Translations under genes and position numbers: made by a program
Source: Formivibrio sp.
GTDB lineage: Bacteria > Pseudomonadota > Gammaproteobacteria > Burkholderiales > Chitinibacteraceae
Assembly (NCBI GenBank): GCA_031291275.1
Contig: JARLJJ010000030.1
Coordinates: forward strand, 1-64,000
Reading direction: 5' to 3'
Length of the DNA stretch: 64,000 bases
The notes under the pieces: model-generated
Told to the model about the DNA's origin: nothing
Database searches by the model: none
What the model saw: the letters and a program-made list of their open reading frames with translations, nothing else
Shown: positions 37,451 through 49,731 of the stretch, piece by piece
Layout of the letters: each line of letters begins with the position of its first letter
Position numbering within the stretch: the first letter of the stretch is position 1

Positions 37451-37870
37451 TCAAGAGTTCCGTGGCGCCACGAACCGGCTGCGTAGCCAACGTAAAGCCA
37501 GGACCAGGCCCGTTGCCAACAAAAGCCAGCGCGTCCACGTCAGGGCATGGTTGCGGTAAATATCCACCCCCAGCAGAACGATTACCACCAGAGCGAAGCG
37601 CAATAGGCGGTATTGCTGCCAACTGATCAGGGTCGGCATACTGACCGCGGCAACTGCGGAATCATTTCCACCTTCCGCGTTGAGCTGGGTCACATCAATG
37701 CCCAAGGCAGAAGCCAATGCCAATCGTGTTTCCGGCGATGCCTTGCCTTCTGATTCCACCCGCTGGATCGTTCGCAAGCTCACGCCTGCCACTGCGGCCA
37801 AGTGTTCCTGAGACCAGGCCCGCTCTTCACGCAATTTTTTGATCATCTGGGCATTCATTCCGATATCCAT
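37451..37870 (-). CDS. XRE-family regulator with two C-terminal membrane segments
   Basis: 139 residues from the ATG at 37870; an ATG at 37858 is possible, and the upstream in-frame start at 37900 lacks a ribosome site. N-terminal XRE helix-turn-helix: MIKKLREERAWSQEHLAAVAGVSLRTIQRVESEGKASPETRLALASAL. A hydrophobic helix (LLRFALVVIVLLGVDIY) and a second one (WTRWLLLATGLVLALRWL) follow, which would anchor it in the inner membrane. The small HTH-plus-two-TM design is known in membrane-linked regulators, but its target is unknown. It is convergent with the efflux operon and precedes no obvious partner. Confidence 0.78.
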   Translation of the reverse strand: MDIGMNAQMIKKLREERAWSQEHLAAVAGVSLRTIQRVESEGKASPETRLALASALGIDVTQLNAEGGNDSAVAAVSMPTLISWQQYRLLRFALVVIVLLGVDIYRNHALTWTRWLLLATGLVLALRWLRSRFVAPRNS

Positions 37871-37972
37871 CAGCCCGCCCTCACCCGTGAATTGAAGCAC
37901 CCAGTATTCACGAAAACAGGACGATACCTAGCGACAAAACACCGCCAATCCAGCGACAACTTGCCGCCAGTG

Positions 37973-38521
37973 CTATTTGTTCATCAACCAGAACAGGCCG
38001 GCAATCGTTTTGGAATCGGTAATACGATTTTCCAGAATACCGGATTTCAACTCATCCACGGTCATCGAAATCACTTCGAGAAACTCTTCATCGTCCAGCC
38101 GAGCCTTGCCTGCTGTCAGCCCTTTGGCGAGATAAAAGTGGATCACTTCACTGGAGTAGCTGATCAGCGGGTGAAATACGCCCAGATATTCCCACTGCGC
38201 TGCCGTATACCCGGTTTCTTCCAGCAGCTCGCGCTGGCCACATTCGAGGGGGTCCTCGCCGGCATCAAGCTTGCCGGCAGGAAACTCGACAAACACCTGC
38301 TGCAGCGGGTAGCGGTATTGCCGCTCCATCAGCAGGCGGCCATCATCCAGCACCGGGATCACCATCACGGCGCCCGGATGCACAACGTATTCACGCGTAG
38401 CCTGCCCGCCATCGGGCAAGCGTACCGTATCGCAATTGATATGCAGCAGATTGCCATCGAACAAGCGCTCGCTGGCAATCCGGGTTTCAATCAAATGTAA
38501 ATCTTGTTCTGTTGATTTCAT
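37973..38521 (-). CDS. nudF: Nudix hydrolase, probable ADP-ribose pyrophosphatase
   Basis: 182 residues from the ATG at 38521, which overlaps the glgP stop (ATGA). The Nudix box is exact: [23 protein letters not shown] (G-x5-E-x7-REU-x-EE-x-GU). The N-terminal domain and the segment [19 protein letters not shown] match the ADP-ribose pyrophosphatase (NudF/YffH) group, which hydrolyses ADP-ribose or ADP-sugars. Translational coupling to glycogen phosphorylase suggests an additional role in cleaving ADP-glucose or ADP-ribose in the glycogen context; this is inference. Confidence 0.85.
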   Translation of the reverse strand: MKSTEQDLHLIETRIASERLFDGNLLHINCDTVRLPDGGQATREYVVHPGAVMVIPVLDDGRLLMERQYRYPLQQVFVEFPAGKLDAGEDPLECGQRELLEETGYTAAQWEYLGVFHPLISYSSEVIHFYLAKGLTAGKARLDDEEFLEVISMTVDELKSGILENRITDSKTIAGLFWLMNK

Positions 38522-40965
38522 AATTTCACGGGTGTTGTGTGCCAAATTCTTTCGGCATATTCACGGATAGAACGATCCGAAGAGAAGCGGCCCACACCGG
38601 CGGTATTCAGGATAGTTTTCTGTGTCCACACCTCTGGCTTGCGGTAAACAGCATCCACCTTGTCTTGCGTAGCGACATAATCAGCGTAATCCGCAAGTAA
38701 CTGGTAATGATCTCCCCAGTTCACCAGGACATCATAAATAGTGTGATAACGCTCGCGGTCTTGCGGCGTGAAATAACCGGTCACCAGTTGAGACAGCGCC
38801 TCGTGCAGTTCAGGATTGGCCTCGTAAATTGCCCGCGGATTGTAACCCTCACGACGCAAACGCTCGACCTCTTCGGCACGATTGCCAAAGATGAAGATAT
38901 TGTCGAGGCCGACCGCCTCGGCAATCTCGATATTGGCCCCATCCCATGTACCAATCGTCAACGCGCCATTCAATGCAAATTTCATATTGCTGGTGCCGGA
39001 AGCCTCAGTCCCCGCTGTTGAAATCTGCTCGGACAGGTCGGCAGCCGGAATAATGATCTCGGCCAAGCTGACGCTGTAGTTAGGAATGAACACCACCTTG
39101 AGCTTGTTACCAATACGCGGATCGGTATTGATTTTGAGCGCCACATCGTTGATCAGATGAATAATCATCTTGGCCATCTTGTAGGCCGAAGCCGCCTTAC
39201 CGGCAAAGATCACCACACGCGGCACGCACTCAGCGTCTGGATCCTTCAAGATGCGGTTATAGCGGGTGATCACATGCAGCACATTCATCAATTGGCGTTT
39301 GTATTCGTGAATACGCTTCACCTGCACATCAAACAGCGCAGTGGGATCGATCAGCCCGCCCATGTGCTGCGCCACGTAGCGCGACAGGCGCTCCTTGTTG
39401 GCCAGCTTGACCGCACGAAATTCTTCAACGAATTGCGGGTAATCAGCATGCGATTTCAATTCCGCCAGTTCTTCAAGGTTGCTGCGCCAACTCTGACCAA
39501 TCGTTTTGTCGATCAATTTTGCCAGCGGTCGATTGGCCTGTGCCAGCCAGCGCCGGGGAGTAATGCCATTGGTCACATTGGTAAAACGTTCCGGGAAAAG
39601 TCGATAGAAATCAGCAAAAATGGATTCCTTCATCAACTCAGAATGCAGAGCAGAAACACCATTGACCGTGTGGCTGGCAACGACAGCAATCCACGCCATC
39701 CGTACCTTGCGCTCACCCGATTCATCGATCAGCGAAACGCGGCGCAGAAAATCAGGATCATTGGGTACCTTGGCCGCAACTTCTTCAAGGAATACTTCGT
39801 TGATATCAAAAATGATCTTCAGGTGACGCGGTAGCAAGCTGCCAAACATATTCACCGGCCAAGTTTCCAGCGCCTCGCTCATCAGAGTGTGATTGGTGTA
39901 GCTGAATATGCGCTGGGTATAAGTCCAGGCCGTTTTCCAGTCGAGCAGGTATTCATCGATCAGGATACGCATCATCTCGGGAACAGCCAGCACCGGATGC
40001 GTATCGTTGAGGTGGATGGCCACCTTCTCCGGCAACTGATCGAGGGTTTCGTACGTAATGAAATAGCGTTGCAGGATATCGTGCAAGCTGGCACTGATGA
40101 AGAAGTACTCCTGGCGCAGGCGTAACTCCTTGCCACCGAAAGTGGTGTCATCCGGGTACAGCACGCGCGAGACATTTTCCGAGTGGTTTTTATCCTCGAC
40201 CGCAGCAAAATAATCGCCCTGATTAAACTTGCTCAGATTGATTTCGCGACTCGCTCGCGCCGACCACAAACGCAGGGTATTCGCCACCGTGGTTTCATAG
40301 CCGGGAATGATGTAGTCGTAAGCCACCGCGCGCACATTCTCGGTATCAACCCATAAGACTTTGTCCCCCTGGAATTCGAGCCTACCGCCGTAACGGACTT
40401 GGTAATGCACCTCGTCGCGCGGGAATTCCCAGACATTCAGCGCGGAAAGCCAGTAATCGGGGGTTTCCACCTGCTGGCCATCGATAATATTTTGCTTGAA
40501 CATGCCATAGTCATAGCGAATGCCATAACCCATGCCCGGGATGCCCAAAGTGGCCATGGAATCCAGAAAACACGCTGCCAAGCGACCCAGGCCGCCATTG
40601 CCCAATGCCGCATCCGGTTCGGAACCGATAATATCGTCAAGCTCAACGCCCATTTCATCCAGCGCCGATTTCACGTTGTCATAAATATCCAGGGCAATCA
40701 AGGCATTGGAAAGTGCCCGACCAATCAAGAATTCCATCGAGAGATAATAGACCCGGCGCGAATCCTGTGAAAACTGTGCCCGCGAAGTCCGCATCCAGCG
40801 TTCGACCAATCGGTCACGCACGGCAAGGAATGTGGCGTTCAGCCAGTCCTTGGGCTCAGCCACAATCGGATCCTTGCCTACAGCAAACACCAGTTTATTG
40901 GCGATTGAGCTTCTGAGAGCTTCAACATCGTTACCGGGTGAAACATACTCGAATGCGATGGTCAT
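38518..40965 (-). CDS. glgP: Glycogen/starch phosphorylase
   Basis: 815 residues, full family length. It cleaves alpha-1,4-glucan with phosphate to release glucose-1-phosphate in the cytoplasm. Phosphorylase signatures: [50 protein letters not shown], and the PLP-lysine region [25 protein letters not shown] lies 7 bases before the ATG. It lies 24 bases downstream of the glgA stop and overlaps the Nudix gene, forming glgA-glgP-nudF. Confidence 0.97.
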   Translation of the reverse strand: MTIAFEYVSPGNDVEALRSSIANKLVFAVGKDPIVAEPKDWLNATFLAVRDRLVERWMRTSRAQFSQDSRRVYYLSMEFLIGRALSNALIALDIYDNVKSALDEMGVELDDIIGSEPDAALGNGGLGRLAACFLDSMATLGIPGMGYGIRYDYGMFKQNIIDGQQVETPDYWLSALNVWEFPRDEVHYQVRYGGRLEFQGDKVLWVDTENVRAVAYDYIIPGYETTVANTLRLWSARASREINLSKFNQGDYFAAVEDKNHSENVSRVLYPDDTTFGGKELRLRQEYFFISASLHDILQRYFITYETLDQLPEKVAIHLNDTHPVLAVPEMMRILIDEYLLDWKTAWTYTQRIFSYTNHTLMSEALETWPVNMFGSLLPRHLKIIFDINEVFLEEVAAKVPNDPDFLRRVSLIDESGERKVRMAWIAVVASHTVNGVSALHSELMKESIFADFYRLFPERFTNVTNGITPRRWLAQANRPLAKLIDKTIGQSWRSNLEELAELKSHADYPQFVEEFRAVKLANKERLSRYVAQHMGGLIDPTALFDVQVKRIHEYKRQLMNVLHVITRYNRILKDPDAECVPRVVIFAGKAASAYKMAKMIIHLINDVALKINTDPRIGNKLKVVFIPNYSVSLAEIIIPAADLSEQISTAGTEASGTSNMKFALNGALTIGTWDGANIEIAEAVGLDNIFIFGNRAEEVERLRREGYNPRAIYEANPELHEALSQLVTGYFTPQDRERYHTIYDVLVNWGDHYQLLADYADYVATQDKVDAVYRKPEVWTQKTILNTAGVGRFSSDRSIREYAERIWHTTPVKL

Positions 40966-40989
40966 TATGCATCTCCAGTTTCTTGTTGT

Positions 40990-42417
40990 TTACCAAGCGC
41001 CATATAGCGCCAGATATTGCTCAGCTGCGGCATGCCAGCCGAAATCTTGCTGCATGCCGATGTTGCGCACAGACTTCCAATCTTTGGGCCGCGACCACAA
41101 GGCAAATGCCCGGCGAATGGCCTGAGTCAATCCGTTCTCGCTAAACTCTTCAAACACCATACCTGTGGCGATGCCTTCAGCCAAGTTTTCCAAACTACAG
41201 TCCACCACAGTATCTGCCAAGCCCCCCACACGCCGTACCAACGGCAACGCACCATATTTGAGCCCGTAAAGCTGAGTCAGCCCACAGGGCTCGTATCGGC
41301 TAGGCACCATAATGATGTCACTTCCTGCCATGATCTGATGCGCGAAATTTTCGTCATAGCCAATTTTTACCGCCACGCTACCCGGATCCGCCGCTGCGGC
41401 CTCACGGAATGCATTTTCCATCCAGGCGTCGCCACCGCCCAGTACGACTATCTGTCCTCCCCTGGCTTTTATTTCACCCAGCGTGGCAAGAATCAGATGC
41501 AGCCCTTTCTGTTCGGTCAACCGGCTCACGACTGCAAACAACGGTTTTTCATCCGTCACATCCAGCCCGGTTAGCGCTTGAAGCGCCGTCTTGCATTTCG
41601 CCTTGCCAGCCAGCCTGCCGGCACCATAATGTTCAGCGATCAAACTATCGGTAGCCGGATTCCAGACAGCTTCGTCCACGCCATTCAAAACACCAAAAAG
41701 ACTGTCACTCCGATCACGCAACAAGCCATCCAGTCCACACCCTTGCTCTGGCGTGGTAATTTCATGGGCATAATTGGGTGAAACCGTCGTTATTCTGTCA
41801 GCATAAAAGATGCCAGCCTTCATGAACGAGAGCTGTCCATGATATTCCAGTCCATGCATACGGAAGAATTGCGCAGGCAAATCCAGCTCGGCAAAGCAAT
41901 CCGCTGGAAACAACCCCTGATAGGCCAAGTTATGAATCGTAAAGACTGACTTCACTGGCCGCCCTTGCGCTGCCAGATAAGCGGGCATTAACCCTGCATG
42001 CCAGTCATGGCCATGCACCACTTCCGGTCGCCACCAGCCATCCAGCCCGCCGGCCAACTGCGCGGCCACCCAACCCAGCAAGGCAAATCGCAGGTAGTTA
42101 TCCGCGTACGCCGCCTGATGTGCATCGTGGTATGGATTGCCGGGACGATCATAAAGCTGTGGTGCATCTATCACATATAAGGCCACACCCGCTTCCGTAT
42201 GCCCGAACAATACCCGCGCAGCGCCAGCAAATGTCTCCAGTTTCGCCACTTCTCCTGCCGTGTGAAAACCCGCAAGAATTGCAGGAAAACCGGGCAGCAG
42301 CACACGGACATCGGCACCTTGCCGGATCAAAGCCTGAGGCAATGCGCCAGCGACATCCGCAAGCCCCCCGGTTTTCAACAAGGGAAAGAGTTCAGAACAA
42401 ACGTGGAGGATACGCAT
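40990..42417 (-). CDS. glgA: Glycogen synthase
   Basis: 475 residues, GT5 family. It uses ADP-glucose to extend alpha-1,4-glucan. The [13 protein letters not shown] loop near the N-terminus binds ADP-glucose, and the C-terminal Rossmann motif includes [33 protein letters not shown], with the conserved E-P-C-G. The ATG is preceded by GGAGCTCCTCTC. A 13-bp hairpin lies between glgC and glgA, so glgA may be transcribed separately from glgC despite being next in order. Confidence 0.97.
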   Translation of the reverse strand: MRILHVCSELFPLLKTGGLADVAGALPQALIRQGADVRVLLPGFPAILAGFHTAGEVAKLETFAGAARVLFGHTEAGVALYVIDAPQLYDRPGNPYHDAHQAAYADNYLRFALLGWVAAQLAGGLDGWWRPEVVHGHDWHAGLMPAYLAAQGRPVKSVFTIHNLAYQGLFPADCFAELDLPAQFFRMHGLEYHGQLSFMKAGIFYADRITTVSPNYAHEITTPEQGCGLDGLLRDRSDSLFGVLNGVDEAVWNPATDSLIAEHYGAGRLAGKAKCKTALQALTGLDVTDEKPLFAVVSRLTEQKGLHLILATLGEIKARGGQIVVLGGGDAWMENAFREAAAADPGSVAVKIGYDENFAHQIMAGSDIIMVPSRYEPCGLTQLYGLKYGALPLVRRVGGLADTVVDCSLENLAEGIATGMVFEEFSENGLTQAIRRAFALWSRPKDWKSVRNIGMQQDFGWHAAAEQYLALYGAW

Positions 42418-42437
42418 GAGAGGAGCTCCATTGACGT

Positions 42438-42470
42438 AATAAACGGGTGTCAGAATAACACCCGTTTATT
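42438..42470 (-). terminator. Hairpin between glgC and glgA
   Basis: AATAAACGGGTGT (42438-42450) pairs perfectly with ACACCCGTTTATT (42458-42470) around a 7-base loop. On the minus strand the stem ends in TTTATT, so it can act as a terminator after glgC or as an attenuator ahead of glgA, 20 bases before its start codon. Confidence 0.75.
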
Positions 42471-42510
42471 TCCATCAGAAAAACCATCGCAGTTTTGAAC
42501 AGCGAATTAA

Positions 42511-43770
42511 TTACAAATTTCTTAGCATCGCGGGGGTGATCAACACCACACCATTTTCGCTTCGCTCAAAACGTCGGCTGTCTTCTTCCACATTCTCACC
42601 CACGATCATGCCGGCCGGAATTTCGCACCCTCGATCGATGACACAGCGGCGCAAACGGCAACCACGGCCAACATTGACGCTGGGCATAATCACGGCAGAA
42701 TCGATGGTACAGAATGAATCGACCCGTACTTTGGAAAACAGCACCGAATTGATCACCAGCGAGCCACACACAATGCATCCGCCGGAAACCAGAGAGTTCA
42801 AGGTCATCCCGTGCGACCCATTGATATCTTGCACAAATTTGGCCGGCGGTAATTGTTCTTGGTAGGTCCAGATCGGCCAGGTTTTGTCGTAGACATCCAG
42901 CTCGGGCGTCACAGAGGCCAGATCAAGATTGGCCGCCCAATAAGCATCAACGGTACCTACATCGCGCCAGTAGGCTGGTCCATTCGGGTCACTGGAAACA
43001 CAGGACATGCCAAACGGATGAGCAAAAGCTTTTCCCTCGCTGACCGCCTTGGGAACCAGATTCCGGCCAAAGTCATGATCAGACGTTTCATCCGCCATAT
43101 CTTCTTCCAACAGGCGATACAGGTACTCGGCATTGAAGATATATATCCCCATCGAGGCAAGAGCAACATCGTCCTTACCCGGCATGCAGGGCGGATTAGC
43201 CGGCTTTTCGACAAACGCGGTGATCTTGCGCATGTCGTCGATCGCCATCACACCAAACGCGGTTGCTTCTGCACGAGGCACTTCGAGACAACCCACCGTA
43301 CACTCTGCACCCAGTTCAGCGTGATCCAGCAGCATGCGCGAATAATCCATCTTGTAGATGTGATCGCCGGCGAGAATCACCAGATATTCCGGGCCATAGT
43401 CACGAATAATATCCAGATTCTGGGAAACGGCATCGGCAGTACCCCGATACCAATGCTCTTCGTCCACGCGCTGCTGCGCCGGCAAAAGATCGATAAATTC
43501 GTTGGATTCGCTTCGAAGAAAGGACCAGCCGCGCTGCAAATGACGTAGCAGTGAATGTGATTTGTACTGCGTGAGGACGCCAATGCGGCGAATGCCCGAA
43601 TTAATGCAATTCGACAAAGTAAAATCGACAATCCGGAACTTGCCACCAAAATACACCGCCGGTTTGGCCCGATCATCCGTCAACGATTTCAGACGGCTAC
43701 CACGCCCCCCAGCCAGAACCAATGCCATTGCCCGTTTGGGCAACTGGCGCGCCAACATCAGATCGTCCAT
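42511..43770 (-). CDS. glgC: Glucose-1-phosphate adenylyltransferase
   Basis: 419 residues from the ATG at 43770 ([21 protein letters not shown]), with GGAG 7 bases upstream; the frame stays open to 43890 but that region lacks coding character. It makes ADP-glucose from glucose-1-P and ATP. The nucleotidyltransferase loop is [32 protein letters not shown]; substrate loops include [11 protein letters not shown] and FVEKPANPP, and the C-terminal left-handed beta-helix contains GCIVCGSLV and [16 protein letters not shown]. It is normally the regulated entry enzyme of glycogen synthesis. Confidence 0.97.
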   Translation of the reverse strand: MDDLMLARQLPKRAMALVLAGGRGSRLKSLTDDRAKPAVYFGGKFRIVDFTLSNCINSGIRRIGVLTQYKSHSLLRHLQRGWSFLRSESNEFIDLLPAQQRVDEEHWYRGTADAVSQNLDIIRDYGPEYLVILAGDHIYKMDYSRMLLDHAELGAECTVGCLEVPRAEATAFGVMAIDDMRKITAFVEKPANPPCMPGKDDVALASMGIYIFNAEYLYRLLEEDMADETSDHDFGRNLVPKAVSEGKAFAHPFGMSCVSSDPNGPAYWRDVGTVDAYWAANLDLASVTPELDVYDKTWPIWTYQEQLPPAKFVQDINGSHGMTLNSLVSGGCIVCGSLVINSVLFSKVRVDSFCTIDSAVIMPSVNVGRGCRLRRCVIDRGCEIPAGMIVGENVEEDSRRFERSENGVVLITPAMLRNL

Positions 43771-43982
43771 GCTCTCGCTCCTTTTTATGGGTGTTCTTAA
43801 GCTCAAGAGTAACAGCCCGGAAACCATTTTGCCCAGCCAAAATCCGCATTGAACAAACAGTGTGGAAAAAATCCTTGGGATGTGATGCAAACAGAAAAAT
43901 AGCGCTAAAATAACAAACTAAATCCACAAAATCATCGCGCAGCATACCCCCGTATCTGGGGAATTACGCTACAACTGGCGAC

Positions 43983-44693
43983 TTACTCTTCCTTCCAATT
44001 CGAGACAAAACGCATTTCTGCTTGCTTGAGATGTCGATGCATCGCGGCACGTGCAGATTTCGAATCACGCCGCTTGACTGCCTCAAGAATTTCCCGATGT
44101 TCGAGAATGGAACGTTGCCAAACCGCCTCGGTATGAAAGTGGTTTTCCAAACGCATGTAGAGCGCTTGTTCCCGGGGGGTCCACAATGCCTGAATCGCCA
44201 GTACCAATGCGCTGTTGCCTGAGGCTTCCGCCAGGCCAAAATGAAAACGCCGATCGAACTCGACATGCTTCGGATCATTGGCGGAACAACACACCATCGC
44301 ACCCAGCGCCTGAGATATCTCGGCAAGTTGTTCCGCCGTGGCATTTTTGGCAGCCAACGCAGCCACATCCGGCTCGATCAAATCGCGTGCGAAGAGCACC
44401 TCGAATGGTCCAGGCATCGGCACAGCACTGGAATTCTGTATTGCAGCCATAGGCATTTCCGGCCGATCCAGCACAAAAACGCCGGCCCCGCCGCGAATTT
44501 CCACCCGGCCTTCCACTTCAAGTGCGATCAGAGCCTCACGCACAGTTGGGCGACTCACATTTAATTGCTCAGCCAACACGCGTTCAGCAGGCAAGCGAGC
44601 GCCTGGCGGACATTCACCAGAATCGATCAGGCGATTGATCTGATCGGCGATTTGACGATAAAGACGGCGGTTATCAATCGATTCAATAGGCAT
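43983..44693 (-). CDS. FadR/GntR-family regulator (copy 1)
   Basis: 236 residues. An N-terminal winged helix (RRLYRQIADQINRLIDSGECPPGARLPAERVLAEQLNVSRPTVREALIALEVEG) is followed by an all-helical FCD domain. Metal-ligand positions typical of FCD regulators are visible: FDRRFH, LEHREILEAVKRRDSKSARAAMHRHL. It is very similar along its full length, from MPIESIDNRRLYR to the RFVSNWKEE end, to the next gene upstream (44748-45473), so the two arose by tandem duplication. The pair lies between pgm and glgC and is the obvious candidate to control this region, though the effector is unknown. Confidence 0.92.
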   Translation of the reverse strand: MPIESIDNRRLYRQIADQINRLIDSGECPPGARLPAERVLAEQLNVSRPTVREALIALEVEGRVEIRGGAGVFVLDRPEMPMAAIQNSSAVPMPGPFEVLFARDLIEPDVAALAAKNATAEQLAEISQALGAMVCCSANDPKHVEFDRRFHFGLAEASGNSALVLAIQALWTPREQALYMRLENHFHTEAVWQRSILEHREILEAVKRRDSKSARAAMHRHLKQAEMRFVSNWKEE

Positions 44694-44747
44694 ACAAACT
44701 TACCGGTCCTTGAAATTATTAGCATGGCGGCCATAAAAATGGCTGAT

Positions 44748-45473
44748 TTATTCTTCTTGCCAGTTGGAGACAAAGCGCATTTTTATATTTTTCAAATGCT
44801 TATGCATCACAGCGCGAGCGGCCTTGGGGTCTCCGCGTTTCACCGCCTCGAGTATTTCTCGATGCTCCATAATGGCCCGCTGCCAGATCGCCTCGTTATG
44901 GAAATGGTCCTGCAAGCGCAGATAAAGTGAATCCGTGCGCATCGACCAGAGTGTCTGCACCGTTTGCGCAAGGGCACCGTTGCCAGTGGCATCAGCCAAA
45001 TACTGGTGGAAACGTCGGTCATACTCCACATTCATCGGGTCGCTGGCCGAGCAGCACACCATGTCACCCAAAGCTTGCGCCATGGCGGCAATGTGTTCAG
45101 GCGTGGCATTTTTGGCTGCCAGTGCAGCCACATCCGGCTCAATCAAGTCGCGGGCGTAAAGCACCTCGAAGGGGCCAGGCGGAGGCAAGGCACTCGTAGT
45201 GATTGCCGGGGTAACGATGGGGGCTTCAACCGCCGGCTCGGGACGTTCCAGTACGAACACGCCAGTCCCGCCGCGAATATCCACCCAACCTTCAACTTCC
45301 AGCGCAATCAGTGCCTCACGTACCGTTGGCCGGCTCACACTCAATTGCACGGCCAGTGTGCGTTCTGGCGGCAACCGGCTGCCAGGTCGGTATTCACCGG
45401 ATTCGATCAAGCGAGATATCTGCTCGGCAATCAGGCGATACAAGCGGCGGTTATCAACAGATTCTATGGGCAT
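44748..45473 (-). CDS. FadR/GntR-family regulator (copy 2)
   Basis: 241 residues, paralogue of the 43983-44693 protein (both begin MPIES-DNRRLYR and end RFVSNW-EE). The helix-turn-helix lies at about residues 8-70, a linker rich in Pro/Ala/Val replaces the shorter one of copy 1 (about 80-95), then the FCD domain with YDRRFH and MEHREILEAVKRGDPKAARAVMHKHL. A GntR-type palindrome (TTGGTCTAACCAA) lies 141 bases upstream of its start, consistent with autoregulation. Fifty-four bases separate it from copy 1. Confidence 0.92.
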   Translation of the reverse strand: MPIESVDNRRLYRLIAEQISRLIESGEYRPGSRLPPERTLAVQLSVSRPTVREALIALEVEGWVDIRGGTGVFVLERPEPAVEAPIVTPAITTSALPPPGPFEVLYARDLIEPDVAALAAKNATPEHIAAMAQALGDMVCCSASDPMNVEYDRRFHQYLADATGNGALAQTVQTLWSMRTDSLYLRLQDHFHNEAIWQRAIMEHREILEAVKRGDPKAARAVMHKHLKNIKMRFVSNWQEE

Positions 45474-45613
45474 GGCACAACACTACCTTGTAAATTTTCA
45501 GGACAACAATACCCTGCAAACAATCCCGAAATGCAGGATGGGCGAGACTTGCACGCCGTTTAAAGGGGTGTCAAGAAAAGACCGAACATTTCAGGATGTC
45601 AACATCAGGCCAC

Positions 45614-45626
45614 TTGGTCTAACCAA
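45614..45626. promoter_or_regulatory. PdhR/FadR-type operator
   Basis: TTGGT-CTA-ACCAA is a perfect palindrome that matches the operator pattern of the GntR/FadR family (TGGTnnnACCA; PdhR core TTGGTnnnACCAA). It is upstream of the FadR-type gene starting at 45473. No further copy of this motif was noticed before glgC, pgm or glgB. Confidence 0.6.
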
Positions 45627-45760
45627 ACAGTGATTGGACAAGCCAATAATAGCGATTCAGCGCAGAAGGTGAAACAAAAAACAGCCGGCTACATTCCATT
45701 TGAAGTCATTTATTGGCATTACCAGTTATCCACCAAAGCGAACTCCCCATTTCCATATTA

Positions 45761-45784
45761 AAAAAGGCCCGCTGCAGCGGGCCC
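45761..45784 (-). terminator. Rho-independent terminator after pgm
   Basis: GGCCCGCTG (45766-45774) pairs perfectly with CAGCGGGCC (45775-45783). On the minus strand the stem is followed by TTTTTT. It lies 23 bases past the pgm stop codon and separates pgm from the regulators. Confidence 0.85.
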
Positions 45785-45806
45785 TTGATCTTGCCAAGCA
45801 AGGAAA

Positions 45807-47483
<1,677 letters not shown>

Positions 47484-47505
47484 TCAGCGATTATTTCAAA
47501 GGCTA

Positions 47506-49530
47506 TCACTGTTGCATCAACACGGTCACACTTCGTGCAGAAGCAGTGAAATCATCCATCTTTGGCATACCGTCATCAGCGCTCGAAAGACGAAGACTCC
47601 AACGTCCAGCCGGCAAATGGAAGTGCAATTGATGCGCGGACGCATTCACCAGCAGCAGCCAAACGCCAGACAACCGAATCATCAAGGCCTTGCCGGCGGG
47701 ATCGTCCCAATCATGAGGCTCCAGATGGGTGGCAGCCGGATTGAGCCACTCAACATCGCGTACGCCCGTTTCATCGAATTGACCTGTCCACCAACGCCCA
47801 CTATTCAGTGCCGGAATGGCTTTACGGATAAGCAGCAGCTCAGTCACGAAATGGGTGAGTTCCTGTTCCGCAACGCTCCAGTCAAGCCAGCTGATGGCAT
47901 TGTCCTGGCAATAGGCATTGTTGTTACCCTGTTGGCTATGCCCCAATTCATCGCCGCCTAACAACATTGGCGTTCCCTGCGCCAACAGCAAACTTGCCAA
48001 CAAGGCTTTGCGCACCCGTAAACGCAGCAAACGTACATGGGGATCATCGCTGGGGCCTTCCACGCCACAATTCCAGCTTTGATTCTGACTATGCCCATCA
48101 TGGTTATGCTCGCCGTTGGCAAGATTGTGTTTGTGGTTGTAGGAAACCAGATCGGCCAAGGAAAAGCCGTCATGCGCGGAAAGGAAATTGAGGGATGCCG
48201 CCGGGGTACGCCCCGGCTGCTGAAAACAATCGGAAGAAGCTGCAAATCGCCGCGCGAACAGGGCACGGCTCACGCCATCATGCAACCAGAAGCGACGCAA
48301 TACATCACGGAACTGGTCATTCCATTCGGTCCAGCGTGGCGGGAATCGACCAATCTGATATCCACCCAGCCCGACATCCCAAGGCTCGGCCACTAATTTG
48401 CAATCTGCCAATACCGGATCTTGCTGAATGGCTGCGAACAGCGCGGCCTCCGGGTTGAAACCATGGCTATCGCGTCCGAGCGTCACCGCCAGATCAAAGC
48501 GAAAACCATCCACATGGCATTCACTGACCCAGTAGCGCAGGCAATCCATCACCAGTTGCACCACACACGGCTGCGCCAGATTCAAGGCATTGCCGCAACC
48601 GGTGGAGTTGTCATATTGCGCCGGATTACCGGGATCGAGGGTGTAATAACTGGCATTGTCGATACCGCGCAGCGACAGTGTCGGCCCTTCCGCATCGGTT
48701 TCTGCGGAATGGTTGAATACCACATCCAGAATGACTTCAATTCCCGCAGCATGCAGTGCCTTCACCATCTGGCGAAACTCAGACAGCTGCGTGGTCCCTG
48801 CACGCCCAGACCAATAACGCGGTTCAGGGGCAAACCAGGCGATCTGGTTATAGCCCCAGTAATTACTCAGACCCAAGCGCTGCAAGCGCACTTCATCCAG
48901 AAAGCACTGCACAGGCAATAATTCGAGCGTAGTAATACCGAGCTGTTTCAAATGGCTGATAGCGGCGGGATGAGCAAGGCCAGCGTAGGTGCCTCGTAGT
49001 GACGCAGGAATGGCAGGATGCTGGCGGGTAAAGCCTTTGACGTGCGCCTCGTAAATAACGGTTTGCGCCCACGGCACCTGCGGGGCAACATCCCCGCTCC
49101 AGTCGAAGGGCTCATCGACCACTTGGGCCTTGAGCGCCTGCACCGCATTGTCCCGGGTATCTGCCTGCCCAGGGGCACTGGGACAAAATCCGTAATGCAA
49201 TGGATCATCCTGGAACACGCCACTTACCGCACGGGCATAGGGATCCAGCAGCAGTTTGGCCGAATTGAATCGATGGCCATGCTGCGGTGCATACGGGCCA
49301 TGCACACGGTAACCATAAAGAAGCCCCGGCATGGCGCCGGGCAAGTAACCGTGCCACACCCCGGCGCTACATTCAGTCAACGCCAAACGAATGGTTTCGC
49401 GCCGCCCGGTTTCGTCGAACAAGCACAAACTCACACTGTCGGCGTGGCGCGAATACAACGCAAAATTGACACCTGATCCGTCGAATGTGGCACCTAGTGG
49501 ATACGCCTTACCGGGAAGCATTGTTGCCAT
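47506..49530 (-). CDS. glgX: Glycogen debranching enzyme GlgX
   Basis: 674 residues from the ATG at 49530, with GGAGGG 10 bases upstream; an ATG at 49521 is a possible alternative. GH13 enzyme that cleaves alpha-1,6 branches left after phosphorylase. An N-terminal carbohydrate-binding beta domain is followed by the barrel. Catalytic regions: EVILDVVFNHSAE, DGFRFDLAVTLGRD (nucleophile Asp), KLVAEPWDVG (acid/base Glu) and NFLSAHDGFSLADL (transition-state Asp). It is read in the same direction as glgB with the DUF805 gene between. Confidence 0.95.
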   Translation of the reverse strand: MATMLPGKAYPLGATFDGSGVNFALYSRHADSVSLCLFDETGRRETIRLALTECSAGVWHGYLPGAMPGLLYGYRVHGPYAPQHGHRFNSAKLLLDPYARAVSGVFQDDPLHYGFCPSAPGQADTRDNAVQALKAQVVDEPFDWSGDVAPQVPWAQTVIYEAHVKGFTRQHPAIPASLRGTYAGLAHPAAISHLKQLGITTLELLPVQCFLDEVRLQRLGLSNYWGYNQIAWFAPEPRYWSGRAGTTQLSEFRQMVKALHAAGIEVILDVVFNHSAETDAEGPTLSLRGIDNASYYTLDPGNPAQYDNSTGCGNALNLAQPCVVQLVMDCLRYWVSECHVDGFRFDLAVTLGRDSHGFNPEAALFAAIQQDPVLADCKLVAEPWDVGLGGYQIGRFPPRWTEWNDQFRDVLRRFWLHDGVSRALFARRFAASSDCFQQPGRTPAASLNFLSAHDGFSLADLVSYNHKHNLANGEHNHDGHSQNQSWNCGVEGPSDDPHVRLLRLRVRKALLASLLLAQGTPMLLGGDELGHSQQGNNNAYCQDNAISWLDWSVAEQELTHFVTELLLIRKAIPALNSGRWWTGQFDETGVRDVEWLNPAATHLEPHDWDDPAGKALMIRLSGVWLLLVNASAHQLHFHLPAGRWSLRLSSADDGMPKMDDFTASARSVTVLMQQ

Positions 49531-49731
49531 TGTGCAGACACCCTCCAATCCACGACCTTGTTCGCACTTGCTAGCAACTCAGGCTTAATCTTCCTGATGC
49601 CTGCGCGTCAACGTTTTTGCATGCGTGCGCATTTGCCGATCGATCATACCTGCCAGACGACAGTTTGGTGACCATGCGTCAGTGTGCATTGTTACATCGA
49701 ACGCAAAGCTGTGGTCTTGCCCGGGGCGTCA

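Larger units (their letters stand above)
45474..45806. other. 333-base intergenic region upstream of the FadR pair
   Basis: It carries a GntR-type operator at 45614-45626 and, at its end, the pgm terminator at 45761-45784. Otherwise A/T-rich with no credible gene. It should hold the promoter for the two regulators. Confidence 0.55.
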
